Below are positions 1 to 10,453 of a stretch of DNA of 64,000 bases, one piece after another; position 1 is the stretch's first letter, and every line of letters begins with the position of its first letter. Under the pieces are notes generated by a model. The model was not told the DNA's origin and searched no databases. It worked only from the letters and a program-made list of their open reading frames with translations. Both the position numbers and the translations under genes were made by a program. Source of the DNA: Pyrenula massariospora (taxonomy: Eukaryota; Ascomycota; Eurotiomycetes; Pyrenulales; Pyrenulaceae); NCBI GenBank assembly GCA_021030905.1, contig JAGFMI010000004.1, forward strand, positions 310,001 through 374,000, written 5' to 3'.

Positions 1-743
1 GGTTTGTGAGATGTTACTCTGACAGTATGATAGAGAGTGCGTACGATCTTTGAAAGCTACACTGTAAAAAAGTGTCTGCAATTAAACAGGTACAGAAAGA
101 AAGAGATGAACCTCATCTTTTATAGCTATCAAGACGATCTACAATCTCAGCGCTGAATGGCTGAATCGCCTGACGAATCCTGCAGGATTATTGAGCCTTG
201 CTTTCAGGATCTGTCTTATCACGTGGTCGGGGGGCTAAGGCTTTGACTTGATGGCTCGTAAGCATGTCAGCAAAGCCACGAAAGCATCCACCGGTTTAGG
301 TGTCCAATCTCGCGTGTGTGGGAGCTCGAATTTGAACTTTTCGACCTTTGGCCTGATCTTATGTGCAGAAAGTCTGGGGAAGTCGATCGGAGGAACTGAA
401 GACGCATGGATCATCCTAGCCGAGCGGAAAAAGGAAAAAGGTGAAGCCGCTCTTGGCACCCATCTTCGTTCAAGTTCACGTCAAGGCAACCAAGCTGACT
501 GCAGATTTGTTTCTCGCTCTGCGGCATGCATGCAAATGCAACTGGCTTACTGTTCATGTCACACACATCGAACCTGCTGATGCATACTCGGTTTGCCGTC
601 CCTGTGTTCTAGACATGATTACGAGGCGCTTTCACCTTGTAGCACTGCCGAGCTAAGCCTTGCTTGCTGTTTTGACCGCCAATTCGCACATTTTGGCTGT
701 CTGCTACTCCTTCTCCGAGAGCTGACCTGAATTGACTGCCATT
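1..743. other. intergenic, no gene seen
   Basis: No open frame here shows a recognisable domain, and the short frames overlap on both strands as expected by chance. I see no tRNA, tandem repeat or transposon end. It may hold the promoter of the interrupted gene that follows. Confidence 0.4.
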
Positions 744-1688
744 ATGCGTGTTGCAGCGTTGCTTTCCATGATCTCTGATGCCGATACAGCCAGACTCGAA
801 AGACTCCAAAGACGTCACAAGCGCCGTGCCATACCAACGATTTTAACAAGACTGCCGAAGATTAGCCGCCTTGTGAGATGTCTTAGAAAACTTAGCCAAC
901 CATACCATGCCCGATTTGAATACGAACGACCCGCTGGACCCTTGCATAGCCGCGGTAGACTTTTGCAAAGTCAATGTTTATTGCTTACTGCCCTCCCGTT
1001 TGAGATCCGCGAGCAGATATGGCAGTATTGCATCGCCCCGGGAGAACCCGTTCACCTCAGGGATCTGACTGGGTGGCCTATTGCGGAGATCTGTCCTTCT
1101 GTGCCTGATTTCTCTCGGATAGAACTTTGCTCTCATACGGGACCAGCTTCCCTGTTCTTGTCTCTGTCACTTCTGGAAACGTGTTATCAAGTTTACTCAG
1201 AAGTGGGCGCCCTCATGTACGCTCAAAACACATTCAATGTGGAAGGCATCGATGGCTTCTTGGAGATGCCTGCGCTTCTAAAACCTCATAATTTCAATAA
1301 CATCTCATCACTCTTCCTGCAACGCTATCGGAGCGCCTTTAGGCCTTATGAACTGGCCTATGCTGGGCATGCGTCTCTTTTTGAACGCGAGAGAGCTTGG
1401 CCATGAATGTGGAAGATCTTCGCCCAAATGGAGAACCTCAAGCGTCTTCACGTTCTTTTCTACGTGGCCTTGAACGAGCAAAGGTCTTGGATAATAAATC
1501 AAGAAACCCTATTTGAGCATGTAAAACGTGTAACGAAGCCGCAGCTTTGATTGACCTTGACATGGAACCCGTGGGATCATGCCAAAAAGCAAGTTCCTCC
1601 TAGGCACGTGGATCAGTATTTCACATTAGGTTACCAGGAGATATGCGAGCTTGCGAGCAGGTCACCGTGCAAGAACATTATGCTTTAG
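744..1688 (+). pseudogene. DUF7730/2EXR-like gene interrupted by two in-frame TGA codons
   Basis: The frame opens at ATG 744 and carries the fungal signature LPFEIREQIWQYCI near residue 96, followed by a stretch on old-style residues such as ETCYQVYSEVGALMYAQN, typical of the 2EXR/DUF7730 families of unknown function. TGA at 1404-1406 stops it, but the same frame continues at once with WKIFAQMENLKRLHVLFYVA, which matches the usual continuation (an aromatic residue, then QM-x-LK-x-L-x-V). A second in-frame TGA lies at 1548-1550, after which the frame runs on with LTLTWNPWDHAKK to a TAG at 1686-1688. Two stops in one otherwise conserved frame point to a pseudogene. Both could have come from C-to-T or G-to-A change, but no other RIP sign is obvious here. 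Short introns hiding the stops are an alternative, though I see no good donor/acceptor pairs around them. Confidence 0.6.
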
Positions 1689-2862
1689 ATCTGTGAGTCG
1701 GTCGCCCGTCTACTTTGCTACGGGGTCTGACACATACTGCGTCGCGACCTAAACTTGGAATGCTAAGACATTTTGCAATTCATGTCACCTACAGAAAATT
1801 ACCTGTTGATCTGCTTTGAGCATTTGCAGATGTCCAATATGTTCAAAGATCGAAATTTGACATTGGAGCGGACTTCCATCGAAAGAAGCTCCACCAGGTC
1901 AGAATACTAGACATTGTATTTAACTAACCGAAATCAAGTACGTCAATGACCTGCTGCCCTCTGTCGGCGCTAAATGGAAATCTAACAGTAACGATCGTGG
2001 TGCAAAAGTTCGCACTGACTTTGACCCAAATAGGATTCAGTCAAAAAAAATAGAAAGTTCTCTTACAAGAATACATTTGTCGCATTATGCCAAGTTCCGA
2101 TCACAGGCCGAGCCATCTCCCTTTCATGTCAAGCATTCAATACTTCGCGCTGGTTTTTAGATTCCGATCAATTGACTCAACTCTATCGAACAGAGGGAAT
2201 GATTCACTAGCATTTCATCGAATAATGCAACCTTTTGCTTTGAAGGCGACTCTCACTAAAATATCTGCGGATTCTGTCACTGGGCCTTGCGCTATCATGT
2301 AAGTACCATTTTCGGCGATTCGGTTGGGCTACAGCAAATCCGTTGAGACTCCTATGATGTCAAGGTCTTCAAAATCATTGGGACTACAGTGAATTCACAC
2401 CAAGTGTCTATTCCCATGTTGTGAGAATGATACTGCGCTCCGGTGTTATATGCTCTTGGTGAATCACTATCTACCTTGTCCCCACCAGAGTGAATCACCT
2501 CTTATCTCAGATAATGAATGAATCAATAGGTGATCTGACCATCACTGTCACTAAAGCAATATCGCCACCGGGGATGGTGATGCGCTAGCCATAGATGCTT
2601 CATGGGCAGAATGTTATAAAAACCGTTCACACCAGGGCTTCAAACTTTCAACTTTGTCAACCTTTCAAATCCACATACTCGATCGCAACACCAACGTGCA
2701 CCATTTGCACCTTTTTGCCTGCACTTGCTCCATCACAAAACTTATTCACGCCGTCTTCATCCTTTCAACTCCATGTACTCTATCACAACACAACTACACG
2801 GACGTGACGTACTTCTTGTGGCTCACAATTCCTTACACCCATTGCGGCAAATAACCTCCAAA

Positions 2863-5142
2863 ATGTTGCATCCAGCTATTGCAACGCTTATTGCTCTCAT
2901 TGGGGCCATCATTTTCGGAACGGCGATCAACAGATGGCCAAACCTAGATGCACCGTTGGAGCACAACAAAAACTCCTTCTCAACGTCTATCACATTTCCT
3001 CTCGTCAAGGTGAGTCATACTTGCGCTACACTCTCGAAGCGAGCTAATAATCGGCAGCACTGGACAATATATAATGAGATTCCCGAGTTGTACCATGCTG
3101 GAAGCACGGTTTTTCCCGGCCCAACTCTTCCCGCTCGTGTGCGATCTCGGTATCCCACCCCAGTTGCTACTCCTGTCATTGAAGTCTTGGCTCAAGCTAT
3201 CGAGTATGAGCAGCTACTCAACTCATCAACGTCACAAACGCTTAGTGGCATCGATCGAAGTGTGCTGGACTGCCTCAAAAACTTTTGGCAATGGACTCTG
3301 GGTGCATGGGCTGGCATTTTTTCAAAGACACAAGAGCTTTGGGCAAAAGTGCCTTCTCCGGACCACCCAGCATGTGAGCTGCTGAGAGCCTCTGCGACCA
3401 AAGTTGCTGTTCCCATCTTGTGTTTTGTCCTTATAGCCTGCATCATTGTTTTCTGGAACCGCAATATCGAGAGCCTTAAGACTCTCATGCGCCCATACTT
3501 CACTAGGCAGTTCCCTCAGACTTTTCTCGATGTGCAGGTCCAGTCGCCGGAGAATGAGGTCTTCTCCATAGTTTGCCCGAGCTCATCGGGTCAACCTGAT
3601 GCCGGCAACGTCTTGTCAGAACCTCAAGCGGACAAGAGCAACTCGGATGAGACTGCAGCTGCGGTTCGCATTAGGATCCTCGAACTTGAAAACGAGGAGC
3701 TGCGCGAAAAGTGCAAAGGGCTGGAAGTCTCTGTCAACAAGTCCCGTAAGGAGAAAAGTGGCTGTGAATCGCAGTTCAACAGCCTACAGAAATCCTTCAA
3801 CATGCTTCTTAAGGAAAAAGAGGGCTGGGAATCGCAGCTCGACAGCCTAGGGAAAGCTAACGAGGACTTGAAGAGGGGAAATGAGTCCCTCTTGTCACAA
3901 GCTGAAGTGGACGGGGAAAAAGCGAAGGCTATCGCTGAAATGGGTAGCAAACCTGACCCCGAGCCGCTTGGAAGCATTACTTCCGCTCCGAAGCCCGCAA
4001 CATCGGCTGACATGACTTCGACCGATGCTTCAAGCTCGACCTCCTCCATCCCGTCCGCCCAACCTGAGTCTACTCCTGAGGGCCAGAACGTGGCAGAAAA
4101 TACCGTGCACGAGACACCATCTAGCACTTTGGACGAAAAGACCGACCAAGACACTGCGGCCAAAGACAGTACTAAGGTTCCCGACCCAGAGCCTGCGAAA
4201 CCGAAAGCGTCCGAGCCCAGGCGCAAGCCTCAACATAAAGACTCAGCCGCACAGCAAAATAGCAGAGCCCGGCAAGAATTTCGTGCAGCCTGCCATGCTC
4301 AAGGTCAAACTCTCCCACCGCTCTCGACAATGAACCTATTGGAGCTTCAAGACCTTAGCGAGGACGAGAAGTTCTTTTTGGAAGCGGAGGAGCCTGACTG
4401 GCGGTCCAAAGCCTGGACCTCAAGAAATGGACGAAACCACGTGTGGAGGTTCGGCAAGTGTGGGAACCCGGTCTACACTCGGTGGCAGAAGATGGAGGCT
4501 AGGACCGAAGACTCCGAAGGGGATGGTCCGAGCCCTGCAGCTTCGAATGCTGTCCAGGATGACCAAAAGTCCCATAGTCCCCGCACGCCTGCATACCCGT
4601 CTCCTGTCGCTCCTGTCGCTCCTCCCGCTGCCCCCGCCCCCCCTGCGCCAACCTCCTCTCCCCCGCCCAATGCTCCCAAAGGCCCGCGAAATAACACGCC
4701 GCAGCAGCGCAGCCAGCTCAAGAATCCAAACCCCGCTCACACCGCTCACCACCAGAGCGGAAGAGTCCAGCGCGCGCTGCAGGATAGCACCCATGCATCC
4801 TCTTCAGGGCCGACGCAACCAAATCCAGCTCCAGCTCCAGGTCCCGCTCCTGCTCCCGTTCTCCAGCAGAGTGGGCTTGGTGATAGCATCCACGCCGCTC
4901 CTGCGCCGCCTCAAGCAGGGACCGGCAAGGGCTCTACTAGTCGTGGTCATGGAGCCGGACATGGTCGGGGGCGAGGAAGCCACCAGCGTGACCGCGGCGC
5001 ACATGGCAGCACAGCGGGAGGGACCGGAACCGCTGGTGCGCAGAAAGTACCGGGCGGAACAGGACGGGGCAGAGGGCGCAGTGGTCGCGGTCGCGGGCAA
5101 GGGGGTTCCAAGCGAGGCGGCGGAAAAGAGGATGGCAAATGA
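2863..5142 (+). CDS. membrane-anchored coiled-coil protein with RG-rich C-terminus
   Basis: I chose the ATG at 2863 (context CCAAAATG) over an upstream in-frame one because the protein then begins with a hydrophobic segment, residues 4-20. A 48-nt intron at 3010-3057 (AAG|GTGAGT ... GGCAG|CAC) keeps the frame, giving about 743 residues. A second hydrophobic span (VAVPILCFVLIACIIVFW) lies near residues 165-183. Then come a coiled coil at about 250-331 rich in Glu, Lys and Leu, a low-complexity Ser/Thr/Pro region, a compact and probably conserved block at about 454-528 (contains LLELQDLSEDEKFFLEAEEP), a Pro/Ala-rich linker and a final Gly/Arg-rich tail from about 676 with many RG and GRGRG motifs. 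RG tails commonly bind RNA or are arginine-methylated. I recognise no named family. If the two spans are real, the RG tail should face the cytosol or nucleoplasm. Confidence 0.7.
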   Translation: MLHPAIATLIALIGAIIFGTAINRWPNLDAPLEHNKNSFSTSITFPLVKVSHTCATLSKRANNRQHWTIYNEIPELYHAGSTVFPGPTLPARVRSRYPTPVATPVIEVLAQAIEYEQLLNSSTSQTLSGIDRSVLDCLKNFWQWTLGAWAGIFSKTQELWAKVPSPDHPACELLRASATKVAVPILCFVLIACIIVFWNRNIESLKTLMRPYFTRQFPQTFLDVQVQSPENEVFSIVCPSSSGQPDAGNVLSEPQADKSNSDETAAAVRIRILELENEELREKCKGLEVSVNKSRKEKSGCESQFNSLQKSFNMLLKEKEGWESQLDSLGKANEDLKRGNESLLSQAEVDGEKAKAIAEMGSKPDPEPLGSITSAPKPATSADMTSTDASSSTSSIPSAQPESTPEGQNVAENTVHETPSSTLDEKTDQDTAAKDSTKVPDPEPAKPKASEPRRKPQHKDSAAQQNSRARQEFRAACHAQGQTLPPLSTMNLLELQDLSEDEKFFLEAEEPDWRSKAWTSRNGRNHVWRFGKCGNPVYTRWQKMEARTEDSEGDGPSPAASNAVQDDQKSHSPRTPAYPSPVAPVAPPAAPAPPAPTSSPPPNAPKGPRNNTPQQRSQLKNPNPAHTAHHQSGRVQRALQDSTHASSSGPTQPNPAPAPGPAPAPVLQQSGLGDSIHAAPAPPQAGTGKGSTSRGHGAGHGRGRGSHQRDRGAHGSTAGGTGTAGAQKVPGGTGRGRGRSGRGRGQGGSKRGGGKEDGK

Positions 5143-5177
5143 ATGGATGACCTGGTCGGTCTAGGAGGAGATTGATT

Positions 5178-5354
5178 ATAGGTATGTGTGGTAGAGGGAT
5201 ATTCGGCAACTGGAATAAGGATCGGACGGACAGAAAGGCGGTTCACTGAGATCCACCACGCCCGGCTCCATCCTATTATCACAAAAACCAGGAACACAAG
5301 AACGGGGAATTTTTGACGACAATAGGTATGTGTGGAAGAGGGATATTCGACAAC
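5178..5354 (+). repeat. 33-bp direct repeat, copies 144 bp apart
   Basis: The string ATAGGTATGTGTGG, an A or T, then AGAGGGATATTCG occurs at 5178-5210 and again at 5322-5354 with a few substitutions. It sits in the 3' flank of the preceding gene and looks like a local tandem duplication with a unit of about 144 bp. No function can be assigned. Confidence 0.55.
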
Positions 5355-6125
5355 GAGGGACGAAGGGAAAGTCATTGAGATTGATCTCGCACCATGCCTC
5401 GAGCGCAAACAGCGGTCGTAGAGTGAATGCGGCTTTCGACCAACCACGTGGCCCGCTCGGCTACAAAACTATCAAACATCGAAAAGCATAACGCAACAAC
5501 AACAACCAAAAAAAACCCCCCGCGGCAATACTCATGCAGAAAACAGATAAATAGCCCACTGAGATCCGTCAGGTCTGTCCCCTTAGATCGAGGCAAAGTG
5601 ACCGTTTGACACCTGTATGCGCCATCTTATCTACCTTATCAAGCTATGAACGTTTTGTCAATAAACGAAGACGGGAGACGAAAAGACATAGACCAGACCC
5701 TGTGCAACTCATTTGTGACTACGATATACCACCAGATATGACATGATATACCGTTCGCGTGGGAACGAATGAACGACGCGCAATAATCCCTAAAAGAATT
5801 GATATGCCATGATTACAATCTTGCGCTTCTACTTTACCTTTTGTCCGCTGGACCATCCGATGTCATTGACCTAAGATTGAACTCGGCTCTGAGTATGTTC
5901 GATTTTCTAAGATACCGGAGTACGAGCTTCATTACACATATATGCGTCTCTTCAACACATTCACTAAAGCCTAACTAACATTAGCAAACAATGTGACCCT
6001 CGGTAAGCGAGATCTGTCCAAGCGACATCAGATTTTCAAATTCCTATCATCCGGACCCCATAACATCCATCAAGCTCGAGCCCCTCTATACACTTATGCC
6101 TCGCCGCCAGACTATCCACCCCACT
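5355..6125. other. intergenic, no gene seen
   Basis: Nothing coding is supportable. The frame at 5993-6349 on the plus strand is the antisense image of the repeat precursor gene that follows. Confidence 0.4.
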
Positions 6126-6545
6126 TCATTTCCAGCCTTGATTTTGTGGGTAGACATTTGCATCGTCAGCGTCGGCTACAGCTTCAGGCGATCTTGTCTT
6201 TAACTTCCACCCAGACGAGTAAACATTTGCATCATCGGCGTCGGCTCCCGTGTCACCGGATTTTTTCTTCAATCTCCAAAAATCTGGATAAATATTTGCA
6301 TCATCCGCGTCGGGATCGGCGTCTGGGGAGTTCTTCGTCAATTTGCTGACGGAGCTTTCCCCAATTTCTCTGGGAGCAATATCGATGCGAGCAACGATTG
6401 AATTGGAGGCTGCGGGCATCAATGGTGTTAGGTATGGGCCTGTGTAGGATGGGAGGAAGCAGGGCCTACCTTCTGGTACAAATGGAAGCGCCCTAGCTAT
6501 GGCAAGTACGGTCAAGAGTGAGAGTAGGCAAGTCTTAAATAGCAT
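6126..6545 (-). CDS. secreted repeat precursor peptide (Kex2-type / dikaritin RiPP candidate)
   Basis: A single-exon gene for 139 residues. Residues 1-19 form a clear signal peptide (MLFKTCLLSLLTVLAIARA). The C-terminal half has three tandem units of 23, 23 and 21 residues (73-95, 96-118, 119-139). Each begins with SP or SG and contains the invariant octet DADDAN-I/V-Y. A variable 3-5 residue segment and a Trp follow, and the first two units end in basic runs (RLKKK, KLKTR). At DNA level the unit is 69 bp: equivalent positions start at 6150, 6219 and 6288. Signal peptide plus repeated cores separated by basic sites is the layout of Kex2-processed repeat proteins, including ustiloxin, asperipin and phomopsin precursors and alpha-pheromone precursors. 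The dipeptides SP, DA, EA, VA and DP before each core also resemble Ste13 trimming sites. The core Tyr and the UstYa-like gene 1.2 kb away favour a cyclised peptide; a linear signal peptide is the main alternative. Confidence 0.75.
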   Translation of the reverse strand: MLFKTCLLSLLTVLAIARALPFVPEGRPCFLPSYTGPYLTPLMPAASNSIVARIDIAPREIGESSVSKLTKNSPDADPDADDANIYPDFWRLKKKSGDTGADADDANVYSSGWKLKTRSPEAVADADDANVYPQNQGWK

Positions 6546-6650
6546 CTTGCGTTCGCTTCAAAGCTAGTCGGTATCTAGAGAAATGTGGACGAGGATTTTG
6601 CTACTAGGGATAACAGACAAGACTGGTCTCTCTTCTTGACTGCTTGCTTC

Positions 6651-6662
6651 CCTTTATTTATG
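6651..6662 (-). promoter_or_regulatory. possible TATA-like box of the precursor gene
   Basis: On the minus strand the bases read CATAAATAAAGG, about 110 bp upstream of the precursor ATG. The position suits a fungal core promoter for a highly expressed small secreted protein, but A/T runs like this are common by chance. Confidence 0.25.
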
Positions 6663-7728
6663 GTTCGCCCAGATCACTTCACCTTCCTTGATGGTCACGC
6701 CCCAAGTATTGGCCCCCAGAGATCAACGAACACCTGCTCAATATCCGAGGAACCTTTTGGCGTCATTGGCTTGGACAACGTCAGAACTTAAGGTCGCTCG
6801 CTTGTACCAGGTTCCGAAACATCAATGCTGTCGTGCTAGCCCATATATGGAGTGCACTGCAACATCTCAGTCATGCGCAATGAATCTCCGTAAATTAATA
6901 TCGAAGCCTTGGTGTGGTACTCTCGTTAAGAAGCGAAGAGTCGTAAAGCACGGCAGTTGGTTGCCAGTTTGAGAGCTTGCCACTTGTCTAAGCGAATGTA
7001 GATGCATGGAGGGCATACTAAGGTTTCTCATCAACGTACCTGGTTCTTACCCGGCCGAAAGATGTCCCTGGTCGTTTCATACACTGCTGTCCTACCCATC
7101 AGTCACTCTACTGGTATCCACACCACCTATAGCCGATCAGCTAGTGGAACCTGAGAATTGCGGGAGACGAAACACTAAAGATCCAACAAGCGACATACCG
7201 CCACATACATCATTTTCACCTCGTTCTGGCAACTATCCTATTTCCGTAAACGGCATGGATGGCGTCACAAATGCCAGGCACAGGTTCTAGCCGTGCATGA
7301 CAAAGATCACACAACAGCAGCTAGGAAGCGCAGGTGCTTGCATAGATCTTTGGGGGCCTAAAAGAACATCCTTGCTCTTGCAGTGAATATACGTCACATC
7401 ATATTCACGCTAAGCGAGGAATTTAAGGTTATGGGAAGCGAAAGAACGATAGGGGCCGTGACCGAGGTGAGCTTAGGGGACAGGAAGTTCTCGCCGTTAT
7501 CTGTACATTCGGGCGATTTGCTGACCCCAGGCGAAACATCTAGGAAGCTTTAACCAGTGATTGCTTGACTTCGGGATTTTACGGAGGGAGAACAATGCTC
7601 CTGAGCTGCTACACGATCTCACCGCACATGGTTTTCCATCCTACGAGCCCAATCCCCCGAACTCTGCCCACTGAAGCATCGTCAGCAATACCTGGCCGGT
7701 GGCTAGTCCTCGCCTGGAGCGAGTCCAA
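6663..7728. other. spacer between precursor and UstYa-like gene
   Basis: The frames here are short and show no domain. I looked for a second precursor or a further HxxHC protein and found neither. Confidence 0.4.
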
Positions 7729-8511
7729 CTAAGTAGGTCTCTTCAGTAGATCCAGCCGATACAGATCAAAGACCCTCATCCCAGCCCACCCGTTCAGAAC
7801 ATCCCAGTTCATGCATTCATGCGGCGCCAAATCCTCATTAGTAGGCTTAAACCCATCATCCGTCGGGATCCAGCGAAGCGTAACCAGAGATATGTCCGGA
7901 TGGCACATCAGATTCTCGCGGATGTACTCGATACAGTGGTCGACATGCTCGCTCATCTGAGACAGCACAGCCTCGGTCGCGTTGGCGAGGTAGTGGTCTT
8001 TGTGGACGAAATGGCGGATAGTCTTCAGACAGTGCAAGGCGTGGAAGACTCCTAGCTGGGCCACCATTCCGGAGCCATCGGCGAGCTCGATGGAAGTGTA
8101 ATTGAGCTGGGCGAGCTCGGGGGTAGAAATGTGGATGTTGTTGTTGGTTAAGAGAGCGTGCCAGGCGCGGTCGAGCTCAGGGCGAGGGTCTCCGGTGAAA
8201 GGGTTGTTTTGGAGAGCAGTAGGGAAATAGCGGATCTCTTGTTGGAGAGAGCTCTGTGCTGGGAGTTTGAGATGGTTTGTACTTGGTTCAGTGGTCTTAG
8301 GTAAGGACTGAAGAGAGAATGCGAAGATGATGCTGTAAGTAAGGACGAGAGTGATATGTACGGCCCAATGCCATGAAGTCGGCTGAGAGGCTTTTCGTTG
8401 TCGTAGCCTGACCCAGCATTCCGCCTTCAGGTCTTGATCTGTCGATACATCCTCGATTGTAGTCAGGAAAGGCTTGGTGGAGGGATCTTCCCTACACTCG
8501 TCCAGGCTCAT
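7729..8511 (-). CDS. UstYa-like (DUF3328) oxidase
   Basis: A single exon of 260 residues, close to the usual UstYa length. A cytosolic N-terminus of about 48 residues is followed by one membrane span (about 49-67). The lumenal part carries both diagnostic HxxHC motifs, HALHC at 157-161 and HVDHC at 189-193. They are followed by the conserved block HECMNWDVLNGWA at 231-243, also typical of the family. DUF3328 proteins carry out oxidative cyclisation of core peptides in dikaritin pathways (ustiloxin, asperipin, phomopsin) and some other oxidations. They act in the secretory pathway, where a Kex2-type precursor would pass. The gene is on the same strand as the repeat precursor and about 1.2 kb upstream of it. 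DUF3328 genes also occur outside RiPP clusters, so family membership is firm while the substrate is inferred. Confidence 0.88.
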   Translation of the reverse strand: MSLDECREDPSTKPFLTTIEDVSTDQDLKAECWVRLRQRKASQPTSWHWAVHITLVLTYSIIFAFSLQSLPKTTEPSTNHLKLPAQSSLQQEIRYFPTALQNNPFTGDPRPELDRAWHALLTNNNIHISTPELAQLNYTSIELADGSGMVAQLGVFHALHCLKTIRHFVHKDHYLANATEAVLSQMSEHVDHCIEYIRENLMCHPDISLVTLRWIPTDDGFKPTNEDLAPHECMNWDVLNGWAGMRVFDLYRLDLLKRPT

Positions 8512-10453
8512 CTCCGAACCCGTGCTCGAATGCTACGTGTCTAGGCGTAGATTGTGATAGAGAACATAGCTGGTAGCAGAGGCTCTTACCTATGATGTAC
8601 AGCACCAAAGAAGAATGTTCAGATACCTCTTCACCTCCATGAATGGCCCACAACCCGAAAACATGGTTGGGGTCAGACGCAATAGCGGAGTTTTCGTACC
8701 GCTCAGTAAGTGTTTAGATTGTGTTGGCAATTGCCGAGCTCGGCCATCCCCACTTTGTACCAGTAATCAGCGGGATTACATTACTATATTTGGGCCGAAT
8801 CAACCTGGTTTCCCCGACATGGTGGTACGAAGAGCATCGATCAAATCTTGCAGGTCCCAACCTGACATCGCAGCAGGGGCCGGGAAAGTCGCATACCAAA
8901 GGAATAAACTGAAACTGCAGGGACGTAGTCGTCAAGGTACAGTTAGAATGGTAAGATCCTTCCCCTGTTAATCGGGTTTTCTCATTTTCCTATGTGAAAG
9001 GTCAAGGCATGGCTGACCTGACAGAAGAGGTGCAGGTCTATGACGCATAATTTTCTGCAGAAGAGAAGCAACATTTAGCGACTCATGATCCTCCCGTCTA
9101 TCGGTCCCGCCTATCGGTCCCGTCTATCGCAGTTGCCTGAGTGATAACGCGAAAACGGGTTCCTGAAAATTGAAATATAATAGGTTGAAATGGACGTGGC
9201 TTTGATTTTAGCCCTCGCATGCACTGATGAGTGTAGCTGAACAGGTATTGGCGGAGAGAACTAAAAGCATGCCGTTCGTGGAAGTGGGGGCCCTTGCAGC
9301 AGGTGCTGAGGTTCCACGGTACCTGCTTCATCACGTAGTAGATGTCCCTGTCGATACGTCCGTCTCCCGGGGTAGCTCTTTGCAGAAAGGAGATGCACGA
9401 TGATGTAGAAGAAGCTTACAAGGGGATTGGAGTTGTACAAGCTCTCGGTTCGTGAGCTCTTTCATTGGTAGCTTAGACACAAAATGGAAGGATGTATGGG
9501 GGGCCAAAATTGTTTCCACGACTAAGCTTTTTCTATACCAACAATCTGTCGTGCATGCATGTGCGGCTGAACCCCTACAGGGAAGGCGCCGTTCTTGGCC
9601 TTGTCAAGTTGAAACCGACGGAGAACAACACGGGTTCAATAAGACCATCATTGCCCTTTCAAGTGATTACAAATCTTGAGAATGAGCAAGCAGACTGCAT
9701 ATACATGGACCTTATCTGCCTTTCAAACCCCTCTCGCAATTCACAATGGGGGCCGTGTCGACACCAGCGGGACATGCTTGCTCGAACCCTACTGAGCCGA
9801 AACCTCAGCAGGACGCAGCCAAAAGCAACTACTACCAGAAGCTTGGATTTCTTTGTCCGCCGTTAGGTCTATGACGACTGTGTGGATTAGCGTCGTTTCC
9901 TTTGCGATACAATGAACATGAGACGCCGCCCCGAGAGCGCTGTCGGCCCATACCGTCGCACGGGGCCACAACACTGATGGCCACCATCGGCAATTACACA
10001 GCACGGGACACAATGTGCCCAAGCCGATAAACCCATGCATTGCGCTATTTATGCAGGGCTTTTGATCACAGCATTCGATTGATTTTGCGCCATTGATAGG
10101 TGCCTTGGGAACTTGCATAGAACTCGTACGACATGTACCAAATCTCTAACTGACAAACGACGTCAGGTTGGATAAATTAGGATATGACTAAAAAATGAGC
10201 AAGACCCTTGGGGTCTGCTATATCACTTGTGTACGTGAGGGAAATCTTGATACTTGTTCGTGAATTTCTATAGCCTCCTGCCTCACCGTCTACAGTGTAC
10301 TCTTTCCATCAGGTGGACTTGTAGCTTCAAAGGCATCCCGATTCATATCGTCCTATTCCCTGAAGCCAGCCTGTACGGCTTCTTCACTTCTTATTCATTG
10401 ACCCTGTACAGACACTGTACCTGTGCACCTAGCTCACCAGTCTTCAAAACATT
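8512..10453. other. intergenic, one small tandem repeat
   Basis: No gene is supportable. Near 9094-9128 a 12-bp unit (CTATCGGTCCCG) is repeated almost three times. The frames around 9490-9866 show no recognisable motif. Confidence 0.4.

Noticed and set aside
5993-6349. 118-codon plus-strand frame over the precursor gene
   Set aside because: It is the antisense of the three 69-bp repeats. The minus strand has a signal peptide and sensible repeats, the plus strand neither.
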